NCBI RefSeq assembly: GCF_002151125.1
Contig: NZ_MDJZ01000004.1
Span: forward strand, 1-64,000
Direction: 5' to 3'
Source: Clavibacter michiganensis
Lineage (GTDB): Bacteria; Actinomycetota; Actinomycetes; Actinomycetales; Microbacteriaceae
Length of the DNA: 64,000 bases
This document shows positions 47,657 to 57,369 of this stretch, one piece after another; positions within the stretch are counted from its first letter, which is position 1, and the number at the start of each line of letters is the position of its first letter. The notes beneath the pieces were generated by a model. The model did not search any database and had not been told where the DNA came from. It worked only from the letters and a program-made list of their open reading frames with translations. The position numbers were made by a program, and so were the translations under genes.

Positions 47657-49849
47657 ATGACGAGCACGCGACCCACCCGCACGAGCCCGACCACCACGGT
47701 CGCCCCGGAGGGCTCCAGCACGCGCTCGTTCCGCGGCGACATCCAGGGCCTGCGCGCGCTCGCGGTCGTCGCGGTGATCCTCGACCACCTGCTCGCGTGG
47801 CCGTCCGGCGGCTTCCTCGGCGTCGACGTCTTCTTCGTGATCTCGGGCTTCATCATCACGTCGCTGCTGCTGCGCCAGCACGACAAGCTCGGCCGGATCT
47901 CGTTCGCCGAGTTCTACCGCAAGCGCGTCAAGCGCATCCTCCCGGCCTCGACCGCCGTGCTCCTCGTCACGGTGCTCGCGAGCTGGATGGTGTTCCTCTC
48001 CGGCCGCGCGTCGTCCATCGCGTGGGACAGCGTCGCGGCCTTCTTCTTCGTCGCCAACTGGCGCTTCGCCGCGACCGACACCGACTACTGGGCCGCGGAC
48101 AGCGCCGTCTCGCCGGTCCAGCACTACTGGTCGCTCGGCGTGGAGGAGCAGTTCTACGTCGTCTGGCCGATCCTCCTCACGCTCGGCCTCGCGCTCTCGC
48201 TGCGCTTCCGGGGGCCGGGCCGCTACCGGGGGGTCCTCACGGCGATCCTCCTCGTCGTCACGGTGGGGTCGTTCGCGTGGGCCATGGTGGACACCGCGGG
48301 CAATGCGGCGGTCGCCTACTTCTCCACGTTCTCCCGCGCCTGGGAGCTCGGCATCGGCGCGCTGCTCGCCGTCGCCACCCCGCTGCTGCGCCGGATCCCG
48401 GACGCCGCGCGCCCCGTCATCGCCTGGGCCGGGCTCGCGGTCATCGTCTACGGGCTCTTCGCCCTGAGCAGCGCGTCGCCGATCCCCGCCCCCGGGTCCG
48501 CTATCCCCGTCGTCGGCGCCGCGCTCGTCATCGCCGGCGGCACGGGCGGCGGCCAGCGCTTCCTGTGGCCGCTCACGAACCCGGTCTCGCGGTACCTCGG
48601 CGACATCTCGTACTCGCTCTACCTCTGGCACTTCCCGGTCATCGTGATCCTCGCGGCCGTCGCCGACACCGCCGGGCTCGGCTACCCGGTCATCGTGCTC
48701 GTGCTCACCCTCGGCCTGTCGGTGCTCTCGTACCACGGCCTCGAGGACCCGATCCGACGCTCGCAGTGGCTCGAGCCGGGCGCCGCCGCGCGTCGCCAGA
48801 AGAAGCGCTCGAGGCGCCAGAAGGGGTTCGGCGCGTCCACCGGCACGAAGGTCGCCGCCCTCGGCACGGCGGCGCTCCTCACGGTCACGTTCATCAGCCT
48901 CGCCGTGGTGCGGCAGCAGGAGATCCAGGAGGCGTCGCGCCTCGCCCCCGGACCGGCGGCGTCCGGCGAGGAGGCGCCCGCGGACACGGCCGAGCTGGCG
49001 GGCGGCGACCTCGGTGCGCTGCAGGGGCAGATCCGCGACGCCCTCGCCGCGACCAGCTGGCCCGCGCTCGACCCCGCCATCGACGGCCTGGAGAAGTCCG
49101 CCCTCCCCGTCGAGGACGGCCAGGGCTGCGCGCGCACCGACGCGGCGAACCCGCGCTCCTGCTCCTTCGGCGACACGCGGAAGCCCACGATCATGGTCCT
49201 CGGCGACTCGACGGGGATCACGCTGCTGCCCACCGTGCGGGGCCTCTTCGAGGCGACGCACCACATCCGCGGCCTCACCTTCGCCGGCTGCGCCGTCATG
49301 GACGTGGACTGGGACTTCCCGGACGCGTCCACCAAGGGCGGCTGCCTGGACTTCCGCGCCGAGGCCATCGCCGCGATCCAGGAGGAGAAGCCGGAGATCC
49401 TGTTCGTCAGCAACAGCTACGGGCAGATCCTCAAGCTCTCGTCGAAGGCGACCGGCGACGACGCCGTGGCCGAGTGGTCCGCGGGCGTGCAGAGCACGGT
49501 CGGCGAGGTGCGCGACAGCGTCGGCGAGGTCGTCCTCGTGTCCTCGCCGCCCGTCGGCCAGGCGCTCGAGACGTGCGCCACGAAGGTCTCGACCCCCGCC
49601 GACTGCCAGGCCTCGATCCCCGGCGCGTGGAAGGTGGGGGACCGCGCGCAGGAGGACGCGGCGACCGCGCTCGGCATCGCCTACCTCGACACGTCGGCGC
49701 TGTTCTGCTGGGAGGAGCGCTGCCCGTCGTTCGTCGGCAGCACGCCCACGAAGCGCGACAGCGTGCACACCACGCCGCAGTACGCGTCCGTGATCACGCC
49801 GGCGTTCCGGCAGATGCTGGACGAGGCGCTGGCGGGCGTCCCCGCCTGA
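47657..49849 (+). CDS. acyltransferase-3/SGNH fusion protein (OafA-type)
   Basis: 730 aa. The N-terminal acyltransferase-3 domain (about 20-370) has RGDIQGLRALAVVAVILDHL, GGFLGVDVFFVISGFIIT, RKRVKRILPAS and WSLGVEEQFYVVWPILL, with about ten membrane segments. A linker helix then leads to an extracellular SGNH domain (from about 510) with MVLGDSTGITLLP as block I and a DSVHTTPQYASV segment as the Asp/His block. Such fusions O-acetylate exported glycans. The adjacent exopolysaccharide genes make the locus polymer a likely target. Confidence 0.93.
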   Translation: MTSTRPTRTSPTTTVAPEGSSTRSFRGDIQGLRALAVVAVILDHLLAWPSGGFLGVDVFFVISGFIITSLLLRQHDKLGRISFAEFYRKRVKRILPASTAVLLVTVLASWMVFLSGRASSIAWDSVAAFFFVANWRFAATDTDYWAADSAVSPVQHYWSLGVEEQFYVVWPILLTLGLALSLRFRGPGRYRGVLTAILLVVTVGSFAWAMVDTAGNAAVAYFSTFSRAWELGIGALLAVATPLLRRIPDAARPVIAWAGLAVIVYGLFALSSASPIPAPGSAIPVVGAALVIAGGTGGGQRFLWPLTNPVSRYLGDISYSLYLWHFPVIVILAAVADTAGLGYPVIVLVLTLGLSVLSYHGLEDPIRRSQWLEPGAAARRQKKRSRRQKGFGASTGTKVAALGTAALLTVTFISLAVVRQQEIQEASRLAPGPAASGEEAPADTAELAGGDLGALQGQIRDALAATSWPALDPAIDGLEKSALPVEDGQGCARTDAANPRSCSFGDTRKPTIMVLGDSTGITLLPTVRGLFEATHHIRGLTFAGCAVMDVDWDFPDASTKGGCLDFRAEAIAAIQEEKPEILFVSNSYGQILKLSSKATGDDAVAEWSAGVQSTVGEVRDSVGEVVLVSSPPVGQALETCATKVSTPADCQASIPGAWKVGDRAQEDAATALGIAYLDTSALFCWEERCPSFVGSTPTKRDSVHTTPQYASVITPAFRQMLDEALAGVPA

Positions 49850-49865
49850 TCCCTGAAGTCGCCCG

Positions 49866-50795
49866 CTACTGCTCAGCGTGCAGGAGGTCGCGGTCGATCC
49901 GGTCGAGGAGAGCCGCACTCCGGCGGGTCTCCAGCTTGCGGAGGAACCATGCTGACGATGACGCCACCTCGGACCAGTCAGCCTCCGTGTAGACCTTCGT
50001 GAGCGACGGGTCGATGTGGTGGAGGTTGGCGTAGCGCCAGTTGCCGGGTCCCGCATAGGGCTCCGACCCATTGATGTCCGCACCGCCGGTCTCGTGTCCG
50101 CGGGGGGAGTTGAGGGCGAGCGACTGGTAGAACTTCTCCTCCGCGACGAAGATCCGTCGGAAGTACCGCTCGAGCTCGGGCGTCACCGACGACTCGAGGT
50201 GCGCTGCGAAGTCCGCCGTCATGGCGAAGTGGGTCACGCCGTGCGCGACGCGGAAGCCCGCGGGCGGTCGCAGGGGGCCCGCGACACGGGATCCGGCCTC
50301 GAGCACGCGGATCGCGAGGTTGCGGGCGCGCCTCAGCCGGGCGTTCGTCGTCCGGGTGCTGAGGAGGGAGAGGTCGCGGTGGTAGCGGCGGTCCACCTGC
50401 GAGGTGTACTTCTCTTCGGATCCCGTGACGTCGAAGTACCGCAGGAACTGCTTCCCCGCGGAGCCGGCGAGCATCTCTTCCAGCTCTGCCACAGGCCGGA
50501 TCGGGTAGTCCTGGCCGGAGAGGAGGACGAGGTATTCATCCGGCTGTGCCTGGGATATCCCGGCCTGCACGAGACGTCGAATGGCCTCGACCTGCGAATA
50601 TCCACCCCAGTTGACACGTACCCGATCCGCGATGAATTCGACGCGAGCGTTGTCCTCGGCTGCGATGGCAGCGGCGAAGGGCGCCTGATCCACCTTCTCG
50701 TCGACATGCACGACAACCGGGTGTGGAGCGAGCCTCCGAATCGTACGGGCGAGGAGTTCGGGCTCCCGGAAGGTGTAGATGAGGAATACGGACAT
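49866..50795 (-). CDS. GT14 (core-2/I-branching) family glycosyltransferase
   Basis: 309 aa. MSVFLIYTFREPELLARTI, VVVHVDEKVD, VNWGGYSQVEAIRRLV and LVLLSGQDYPIRP are hallmarks of bacterial GT14 proteins related to beta-1,6-N-acetylglucosaminyltransferases. The DYPI segment and FVAEEKFYQSLALNSP contribute to the active site. It is the third gene of a minus-strand set with gmd and the GDP-fucose synthase gene, 79 bp away. It probably adds a side-chain sugar to the exopolysaccharide; donor unknown. Confidence 0.85.
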   Translation of the reverse strand: MSVFLIYTFREPELLARTIRRLAPHPVVVHVDEKVDQAPFAAAIAAEDNARVEFIADRVRVNWGGYSQVEAIRRLVQAGISQAQPDEYLVLLSGQDYPIRPVAELEEMLAGSAGKQFLRYFDVTGSEEKYTSQVDRRYHRDLSLLSTRTTNARLRRARNLAIRVLEAGSRVAGPLRPPAGFRVAHGVTHFAMTADFAAHLESSVTPELERYFRRIFVAEEKFYQSLALNSPRGHETGGADINGSEPYAGPGNWRYANLHHIDPSLTKVYTEADWSEVASSSAWFLRKLETRRSAALLDRIDRDLLHAEQ

Positions 50796-50874
50796 GGCAG
50801 CACCTGTCTCTGGGACGTTCTCTCGTCTGATCGTTCAGTGATGCGACGACGTAGGGATGCCGCATCGACACCCG

Positions 50875-51879
50875 CTACTCCCGCAGCGTCGTGATGTGCT
50901 CCCGGTACCACTCGACCGTGGAGCGGAGGCCCTCGTCGAGCCCGATGGACGAGGTCCAGCCGGCGTCGGCGAGCTTGGAGACGTCGAGCAGCTTCTGCGG
51001 CGTGCCGTCCGGCTTCGCGGTGTCCCACTCGGTGCGGCCCTCGTAGCCGACGACGCGCGCGATGGTCTCCGCGATCTCGCGGATCGTCACGTCGCTGCCG
51101 GTGCCCACGTTGACCTGCTCCGGCCCGTCGTAGTGCTCCATCAGGTGGAGGCACGCTGCGGCCATGTCGTCGACGTGCAGGAACTCGCGGCGCGGCGTGC
51201 CCGTGCCCCAGTTCGTCACCGACTCGGCGCCGGACGCGCGCGCCTCGTCGTAGCGGCGGATCAGCGCGGGCAGCACGTGCGACCCCTGCGGCGAGAAGTT
51301 GTCGCCGGGGCCGTAGAGGTTCGTCGGCATGGCCGAGATCCACGGCTTCCCGTACTGGCGGCGGACGGCCTGGATCTGCATGATGCCGGCGATCTTCGCG
51401 ATCGCGTAGGCGTCGTTCGTGGGCTCGAGGTGCCCGGTGAGGAGGCTGTCCTCGGTGATGGGCTGCGGCGCGAGCTTCGGGTAGATGCACGAGGAGCCGA
51501 GGAACAGCAGGCGGTCGACGTCGTGCGCCAGCGCGGCGTCGAGCACGTTGACCTGGATCCGCAGGTTGTCGCTGAGGAAGTCGACCGGGTACGTGCTGTT
51601 CGCGAGGATCCCGCCGACCTTCGCGGCCGCGAGCACCACGTGCACGGGCTTCTCGGCGGCGAAGAACGCGAAGACGGCGTCGCGGTCCTTGAGGTCGAGC
51701 TCGGCGGAGGTGCGGCCGATCACGTCGGTGAAGCCCTCGGCCTCGAGCCGGCGGACGATGGCCGAGCCGACGAGCCCGCGGTGGCCGGCCACGTAGATCC
51801 GGGCCGAGCGGTCGAGCGGCGCGGGCGTGAACGCGACGGCGTCGCGCTCGTCGGCGGCGGACGCGGGGGCGGCGGTCAC
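50875..51879 (-). CDS. GDP-L-fucose synthase
   Basis: 334 aa SDR enzyme converting GDP-4-keto-6-deoxymannose to GDP-L-fucose. The Rossmann loop is [15 protein letters not shown]. The catalytic Ser lies in [16 protein letters not shown] and the Tyr-Lys pair in [29 protein letters not shown] is diagnostic for the WcaG/Fcl family. A GTG start overlaps the gmd stop. With gmd it provides the full two-step route from GDP-mannose, so the locus polymer probably contains fucose. Confidence 0.95.
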   Translation of the reverse strand: MTAAPASAADERDAVAFTPAPLDRSARIYVAGHRGLVGSAIVRRLEAEGFTDVIGRTSAELDLKDRDAVFAFFAAEKPVHVVLAAAKVGGILANSTYPVDFLSDNLRIQVNVLDAALAHDVDRLLFLGSSCIYPKLAPQPITEDSLLTGHLEPTNDAYAIAKIAGIMQIQAVRRQYGKPWISAMPTNLYGPGDNFSPQGSHVLPALIRRYDEARASGAESVTNWGTGTPRREFLHVDDMAAACLHLMEHYDGPEQVNVGTGSDVTIREIAETIARVVGYEGRTEWDTAKPDGTPQKLLDVSKLADAGWTSSIGLDEGLRSTVEWYREHITTLRE

Positions 51880-52928
51880 GCCTGGCCCGCGGTCGGCTCG
51901 GACGTGCCCCAGCTCGCGAGGCGCACGGTGTCGATCCACGGCCGGCCCTCGGCCTCGAGCGCGGCGATGTCGGCGTCGACCATGATGCGGGCGAGCATCG
52001 TGGTGTCGACCGTGGCCTTCCAGCCGAGCTTCTCGTGCGCCTTCGTGGCGTCGCCCACCAGGGCGTCGACCTCGGTGGGGCGGAGGTAGCGCGGGTCGAA
52101 CCTCACGTGCTCGCTCCAGTCGAGGCCCGCGTGCGAGAACGCGGTCTCGAGGAAGTCGCGGACCGTGAAGTTCCCACCCGTCGCGAGCACGAAGTCGTCG
52201 GGCTCGTCGGCCTGCAGCATCCGCCACATGCCCTCGACGTACTCCGCGGCGTAGCCCCAGTCGCGGATGCTGTCGAGGTTGCCGAGGTAGACGTGGTCCT
52301 GCTTCCCGGCCTTGATCGCCGCGACGGCGCGCGTGATCTTGCGGGTCACGAAGGTCTCGCCGCGGCGCGGGGACTCATGGTTGAACAGGATGCCGTTCAC
52401 CGCGAACATGTCGTACGCCTCGCGGTAGTTCTTCGTGATCCAGAAGCTGTAGAGCTTCGCCGCCCCGTACGGCGAGCGCGGGTAGAACGGCGTGGTCTCG
52501 CTCTGCGGCGGGGGAGTGGCCCCGTACAGCTCGCTCGAGGAGGCCTGGTAGAAGCGGGTCTCGATGCCCGACAGGCGCACGGCCTCGAGCAGGCGGATCG
52601 TGCCGGTGCCCGTGGTGTCCGCGGTGTGCTCCGGCTCGTCGAACGAGACGCGCACGTGCGACTGCGCGGCCAGGTTGTAGACCTCGTCGGGCTGGATCTG
52701 CATCATCAGCGTCGTGAGGCGCGAGCCGTCGCTCAGGTCGCCGTAGTGCAGGAAGAGCTTCGCGCCGTCCTCGTGCGGGTCCTGGTACAGGTGGTCGATG
52801 CGCGACGTGTTGAACGTCGACGAGCGGCGGATGAGGCCGTGGACCTCGTACCCCTTGGCGAGCAGCAGCTCCGCCAGGTACGAGCCGTCCTGCCCCGTGA
52901 TGCCGGTGATGAAGGCCTTCTTGGCCAT
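51876..52928 (-). CDS. gmd: GDP-mannose 4,6-dehydratase
   Basis: 350 aa SDR enzyme, the first step from GDP-mannose to GDP-L-fucose. The nucleotide loop is [18 protein letters not shown]. The active-site ASSSELYG and YxxxK in [20 protein letters not shown] are present, as are the [19 protein letters not shown] and [13 protein letters not shown] signatures. The ATG follows a GGGGGG-type ribosome-binding site. It heads the minus-strand fucose genes and diverges from a glycosyltransferase operon over 170 bp. Confidence 0.96.
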   Translation of the reverse strand: MAKKAFITGITGQDGSYLAELLLAKGYEVHGLIRRSSTFNTSRIDHLYQDPHEDGAKLFLHYGDLSDGSRLTTLMMQIQPDEVYNLAAQSHVRVSFDEPEHTADTTGTGTIRLLEAVRLSGIETRFYQASSSELYGATPPPQSETTPFYPRSPYGAAKLYSFWITKNYREAYDMFAVNGILFNHESPRRGETFVTRKITRAVAAIKAGKQDHVYLGNLDSIRDWGYAAEYVEGMWRMLQADEPDDFVLATGGNFTVRDFLETAFSHAGLDWSEHVRFDPRYLRPTEVDALVGDATKAHEKLGWKATVDTTMLARIMVDADIAALEAEGRPWIDTVRLASWGTSEPTAGQA

Positions 52929-53098
52929 GGATCCCCCCAGATTCTCATGCAGTGCGACGCGACGGCGGCGGGGCGAGCGCCCGGCGCGGCCATCCGTCCG
53001 GTCGAATCTAACGTGACGGCGGCATGGGGCGGCAATCGGGGTACGGCGCCGCGCGGGCCGTTAACGACATCGAAACGTCGAGGCCCCAGAATGGGCCC
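52929..53098. promoter_or_regulatory. divergent intergenic region of the exopolysaccharide locus
   Basis: 170 bp between gmd and the WcaI-like gene, presumably holding both divergent promoters. The part near 53045-53090 is less GC-rich (GTTAACGACATCGAAACG). No clear operator repeat or -35/-10 pair could be assigned. Confidence 0.35.
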
Positions 53099-54388
53099 AT
53101 GGGGGAATCACGCACGACCGACGCTGCGCGCACGCGGACGGCGCCGGACCTGGGGGGCCTCACGGTCTGCCTGGTCGGCATCAACTACTGGCCGGAGACC
53201 ACGGGCATCGCGCCGTACACGACCGCGATGGCCGACGCGCTCACCGACGCGGGGGCGTCCGTGCACGTGATCACCGGGATCCCGCACTACCCGCAGTGGA
53301 AGCTGCAGGACGAGCGGTACGCGGACGGCCGGCGCTGGGAGGAGATGCGCGACGGCGTCCGCATCACCCGCGTCCGCCACACCATCCCGGAGACGCCGGA
53401 CCTCACGGGCCGGGCCAAGCTCGAGGCGAGCTTCCTCCGCGGCGCGCTCCGCGAGGTGCGACGGGACTCGAGCGACATCGTCATCGCGGTCACGCCGTCG
53501 CTCGCCGGCCTCGCCGCCGGCGCGCTCGGCCACGGCCGACGTCCGTTCGGCGTGCTGGTGCAGGACCTCACGGGCAACGCCGCGGGGGAGTCCGGCACCA
53601 CGGGGGGCCGCGCCTCCCGCCTCATCGCCTCGGGGGAGTACGCGCTCCTCCGCCGGGCGGACCGCATCGGCGTCATCACGCCGCGCTTCGGCGACCTGCT
53701 CGTCCAGCAGGGCCTGCCCGACGGATCCATCTCCGGGCTCCCGAACTTCACGCACATCACGCCGGTGGACGTCTCCACCTCCGCCGCCCGCGCCCGGCTC
53801 GGCTGGACCCCCGACGCGTTCACCGTGGTGCACACGGGCAACATGGGGATGAAGCAGGGGCTCGAGTCGGTCGTGGAGGCGGCACGCCTGTCCGACACGC
53901 GCGACCTCGGCATCGAGTTCGTGCTCGTGGGCGACGGTAACCAGCGTGCGGCGCTCGAGGCGCAGGGCGCGGGGATCCGCTCGCTCCGCTTCGTGCCGCC
54001 GCTCGACGGCGACGACTACCCGTACGCGCTGGCCGCGGCCGACGCGCTCCTGCTCAACGAGAAGCCGGGCGTGCGCGAGATGAGCATGCCGTCGAAGCTC
54101 ACCTCGTACACGAGCAGCCGGCGCCCGATCATCGCCGCGGTCGAGGACGGCGGCATCACCGAGAGCGTCGTGCGCGAGCACGGCGCGGCCGCCATCATCC
54201 CGCCCGGCGACCCCGAGCGGCTGCTCCAGGCGGCGCAGGACATGCGCTGCGACACCGAGGGCGCCGCAGCCCTGACCACCGCCGCCCAGCGGATGTACCA
54301 GAACCGCTACTCGCCTGTCAGCGCGCACGCCAGGTACGTGCGGTTCGCCGAATCGCTGTCCGTCCTGGGCGCCGGGGTGCGCGCGTGA
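53099..54388 (+). CDS. WcaI-like GT4 glycosyltransferase
   Basis: 429 aa GT-B enzyme. It has the colanic-acid WcaI-type start, LTVCLVGINYWPETTGIAPY, then VITGIPHYPQWK and FGVLVQDLTGNAAGESG. The C-terminal donor domain has FTVVHTGNMGMKQGLESVVE, LNEKPGVREMSMPSKLTSY and a Gly-rich end. The ATG at 53099 was chosen because the protein resembles its family from there; an upstream in-frame start would add 25 residues. First gene of a three-gene plus-strand set, coupled to the acetyltransferase gene. Confidence 0.88.
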   Translation: MGESRTTDAARTRTAPDLGGLTVCLVGINYWPETTGIAPYTTAMADALTDAGASVHVITGIPHYPQWKLQDERYADGRRWEEMRDGVRITRVRHTIPETPDLTGRAKLEASFLRGALREVRRDSSDIVIAVTPSLAGLAAGALGHGRRPFGVLVQDLTGNAAGESGTTGGRASRLIASGEYALLRRADRIGVITPRFGDLLVQQGLPDGSISGLPNFTHITPVDVSTSAARARLGWTPDAFTVVHTGNMGMKQGLESVVEAARLSDTRDLGIEFVLVGDGNQRAALEAQGAGIRSLRFVPPLDGDDYPYALAAADALLLNEKPGVREMSMPSKLTSYTSSRRPIIAAVEDGGITESVVREHGAAAIIPPGDPERLLQAAQDMRCDTEGAAALTTAAQRMYQNRYSPVSAHARYVRFAESLSVLGAGVRA

Positions 54389-54966
54389 CGGCCGTCCCCG
54401 ACGCCTCGACCGGCGTCCCCGTCATCGACCTGTCGCGGGCTCCCGGCGAGCACCAGGCCTGGGACCGGCCGAAGCGCACGGTGTACCTGTGGGCGGTCGT
54501 CGAGCTGCTCCTCGTCACGAACCCGTGGCAGATCAGCTCGTCGCTGCGCGTCAAGGCGCTCCGGGCGTTCGGCGCCGAGATCGGCGAGGGCGTCGTCTTC
54601 CGGCCGCGCACTCGCGTGAAGTTCCCGTGGAAGCTGCGCATCGGCGACCGGTCGTGGATCGGCGAGGGCGTCTGGTTCCACAACCAGGACCTCATCACCG
54701 TCGGGCACGACGTCGTCCTCTCCCAGGAGACGATGCTCACCACCGGCAGCCACGCGCACCGCCGCGACATGGCCCTCATCACGCGCCCCATCGTCATCGA
54801 GCCGGGGGCGTGGATCACGTCCCGCTGCATGGTGCTCGGCGGGGCCCACGTGGGCCGCTCGGCGCTGGCACGGCCGATGACCGTGGTCGCGGGCGACGTG
54901 CCCGCGGGCGCGATCGTGTCGGGGCCGGACTGCGTGGTCGTCGGCTCGCGGTTCCGCGCATCGTGA
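54385..54966 (+). CDS. WcaF-like O-acetyltransferase (left-handed beta-helix)
   Basis: 193 aa hexapeptide-repeat acetyltransferase. It starts with a membrane-proximal helix (YLWAVVELLLVTNPWQISSS), then hexapeptide turns (GAEIGEGVVFRPRTRVKFPW, IGDRSWIGEGVWFHNQDLIT, VLSQETMLTTGSH) and the extended catalytic-His loop TTGSHAHRRDMALIT. It uses acetyl-CoA to decorate a lipid-linked sugar of the exopolysaccharide. A GTG start and 4-base overlaps on both sides give tight coupling. Confidence 0.9.
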   Translation: MTAVPDASTGVPVIDLSRAPGEHQAWDRPKRTVYLWAVVELLLVTNPWQISSSLRVKALRAFGAEIGEGVVFRPRTRVKFPWKLRIGDRSWIGEGVWFHNQDLITVGHDVVLSQETMLTTGSHAHRRDMALITRPIVIEPGAWITSRCMVLGGAHVGRSALARPMTVVAGDVPAGAIVSGPDCVVVGSRFRAS

Positions 54967-56081
54967 GCCGCGCCCTGCGCATCGCCCACGTCCTGCCCTT
55001 CGTCTCCGCGGACGGCGCGTTCGGCGGTCCCGTCGCGGTGGCCGTGGAACAGTGCCGGGAGCTCGCCCGGCAGGGGCACCGCGTCGTGCTCGTCGCGGGA
55101 TGGGACGGCGAGGTCGACCTCGCTGTGGACGGGGTCGACGTGCGCCTGTTCCGCGCGCACGCGCTCCCCGGTCTCGGCTTCAGCGGCCTCGTCTCGCCCG
55201 CGATGATCGCGGGTCTCCGACGCCATGTCCGCGAGTTCGACGTCGTCCACATCCATCTCGGTCGGCACCTGCTGGCCCTCTCGGCCGCCGAGGTCTGCCG
55301 ACGGGCGGGCGTGCCGTACGTGCTGCAGACCCACGGGATGGTGACGGACGACGCACGCGCCAAGTCGCGGATCCTCGACGCCGTCACCGTCCGCCGGGTC
55401 CTCGCGGGCGCACGTGCCGTGCTCGCGCTGACGGATCACGAACAGGAGGCGCTCGGCGTCGTGTCGCGGGGACGCGCGCACGTCGTCCGGGTCCGCAACG
55501 GCGTGGCGCCGATCTCGGTCGCGCGCCACCGGGATCCGGACGCCGTCCCCGAGGTCCTGTTCCTCGCGCGGCTGCACCCCCGCAAGCGCGTGCTCGCCTT
55601 TGCGGAGATGGCGGCCCTGCTGCACGAGCGCGGCGTCCGGGCGCGCTTCGCCGTGGTCGGCCCCGACGAGGGCGACCTCCCCGCACTCAGGGCGTTCATC
55701 GCCGCGCGTCCGGGCCTGCCCCTGGTGCACGAGGGCAGCATCGCCCCCGGCGCCTCCAGCGAGCGGCTCGCGGCGGCGGACGTATACGTGCTGCCGAGCG
55801 TTCGCGAGGTGTTCCCGATGACGGTGCTCGAGGCCATGTCCGTGGGGACTCCGGTGGTCCTCACGGAGGACTGCGGGATCGCGGAAGAGCTCCGTGCTGC
55901 CGGGGCCGCCTCGGTCACCGACGGGTCGGCGTCTGAGCTGGCGGCTGCCGTGAAGGATCTGCTCACCTCGCCGACGCTAGGAGCCGAGATAGAGCGGGGC
56001 GTTCAGTCAAGCCTGGCCGGGGCGTTCGGCATCGCTGCTGTGGCCGACGAGCTGATCGCGCTGTACCGGTCCGCACCGTAG
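54963..56081 (+). CDS. GT4-family glycosyltransferase
   Basis: 372 aa GT-B protein. It opens LRIAHVLPFVSADGAFGGPV, with FDVVHIHLGRHLLAL and YVLQTHGMVTDDARAKS in the N-terminal domain and VLFLARLHPRKRVLAFAEMA and LPSVREVFPMTVLEAMSVG in the donor domain (EX7E-like Glu pair). It is third in the plus-strand set with the WcaI- and WcaF-like genes. Sugar specificity unknown. Convergent with the next minus-strand gene across 48 bp. Confidence 0.87.
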   Translation: MSRALRIAHVLPFVSADGAFGGPVAVAVEQCRELARQGHRVVLVAGWDGEVDLAVDGVDVRLFRAHALPGLGFSGLVSPAMIAGLRRHVREFDVVHIHLGRHLLALSAAEVCRRAGVPYVLQTHGMVTDDARAKSRILDAVTVRRVLAGARAVLALTDHEQEALGVVSRGRAHVVRVRNGVAPISVARHRDPDAVPEVLFLARLHPRKRVLAFAEMAALLHERGVRARFAVVGPDEGDLPALRAFIAARPGLPLVHEGSIAPGASSERLAAADVYVLPSVREVFPMTVLEAMSVGTPVVLTEDCGIAEELRAAGAASVTDGSASELAAAVKDLLTSPTLGAEIERGVQSSLAGAFGIAAVADELIALYRSAP

Positions 56082-56129
56082 CCGCCTCGGCCCGTGCCCG
56101 ATCGTCGGAGCTCGGGCCTCTTCTGACGA

Positions 56130-57245
56130 CTACGCGCGCCCGAGAGCGTCGAGGATCGTCGCGGAGATCACCTGCGCTGCCCCCTCGATGGTCGGCTGGT
56201 CGACGGGAGCCACCCCCATCCGTCCTCTGTGCCCGATCCAGGCTCGCGCGTAGTCCTCGGGCGTCGCTGGGACCTCGACTACGTCGATCCCGGGTCGGAG
56301 GTACTCGTGCTCCGGCGCGTGAGCCGCGCCGGCCGTCGTCAGGACGGGCAGGCCCATGACGAGCGCGTCGACGGCGACGAGGCCGACGCGTCCCGGGTTG
56401 AGGAGGAGTCGGGACATGGCTGCAGCCGGTGCATACGTCTCGGGCGTCGCCTGTCCCAGCAGCACCACACGGCCGGATTCGTCAGCCAGGGCCTCCACCA
56501 GCTCCCGGGACTCCCCGTCGCCAGCCACGACGAGCCACTGCGAGGTGTCTTCGGCGAAGGCGATGCGCGCCGCATCCACGAGCAGGTCGACGCTTTTGAA
56601 GCGGTTCAGCGCACCGAGGAAGAAGGAGACGCGCGCGTCTCGTGGGATGCCGTGCCGGTCCCGGAACGCCGCCTCGTCAGCCGGCGTGACGACTTCCATT
56701 GCACGCTGCAGGCGCGATGTGTCCGTCGAGTTGCGGAACGCCGAGACCTGGTCCTCCCGCAGCCGAGTCGAGGCCAGCACGTGCCGACGACCGGTCTCCG
56801 TGTACGTGAGGACGCGCGTCGCACGCGAATTGAGGAGGTCCTCCGCGGCATCCGCGAGGAAGGACTGCGTCGTCGTCTCCGAGATGCCGTGCCCTAGCGT
56901 GACGTACGGCTGACGCAGCCCCGCGCTCAGCCATGCGTTGAGGTTCGTACCCTGCATCTCGGTGACAAGCAGCACGTCGCGCCCCCGCCAGGTGCTCGGT
57001 AGCCGCCGGAACATGAACTTCGGCACGGACCTCACGGGCTGGACGGTGAGGGAACGCACACGACTGGCCCATCTGGGCTCTACGCCGTCGCCGCGGTCGC
57101 GGATGGCGCGCTCCTGGTCCCTGTCCCCGCCGTGGAAGACGCGGCACTCGATGCCGGCGTCCGCCAAGCTCGCGATCACCAGCTCCCAGAGGCGCTCCCG
57201 ATAGCCGGGGACGTAGGGCTGGGTGATGGCCACGCGGGTGGTCAC
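56130..57245 (-). CDS. GT4-family glycosyltransferase
   Basis: 371 aa. It begins TRVAITQPYVPGYRERLWEL and contains YVTLGHGISETTTQSF. The donor domain has ARVSFFLGALNRFKSVDLLV, VVLLGQATPETYAPAAAMSR and LLLNPGRVGLVAVDALVMGL, where the usual second Glu of the EX7E motif is replaced by Asp. The start GTG at 57245 follows GGGAAG; longer in-frame starts run into low-complexity sequence. Last gene of the minus-strand set led by the initiating transferase, 124 bp after the flippase gene. Confidence 0.83.
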   Translation of the reverse strand: MTTRVAITQPYVPGYRERLWELVIASLADAGIECRVFHGGDRDQERAIRDRGDGVEPRWASRVRSLTVQPVRSVPKFMFRRLPSTWRGRDVLLVTEMQGTNLNAWLSAGLRQPYVTLGHGISETTTQSFLADAAEDLLNSRATRVLTYTETGRRHVLASTRLREDQVSAFRNSTDTSRLQRAMEVVTPADEAAFRDRHGIPRDARVSFFLGALNRFKSVDLLVDAARIAFAEDTSQWLVVAGDGESRELVEALADESGRVVLLGQATPETYAPAAAMSRLLLNPGRVGLVAVDALVMGLPVLTTAGAAHAPEHEYLRPGIDVVEVPATPEDYARAWIGHRGRMGVAPVDQPTIEGAAQVISATILDALGRA

Positions 57246-57369
57246 GACGATCTTCCCGCGACTACAGGACGGATGGCGGCTAGGGCTGCGCGCATGGGAA
57301 CGGTGACCTCCTGGGGGTCTCTCGGAGCGGAGCGGCGGCGGGCACCGCGGTCGCGGCGCAGACCCCCAC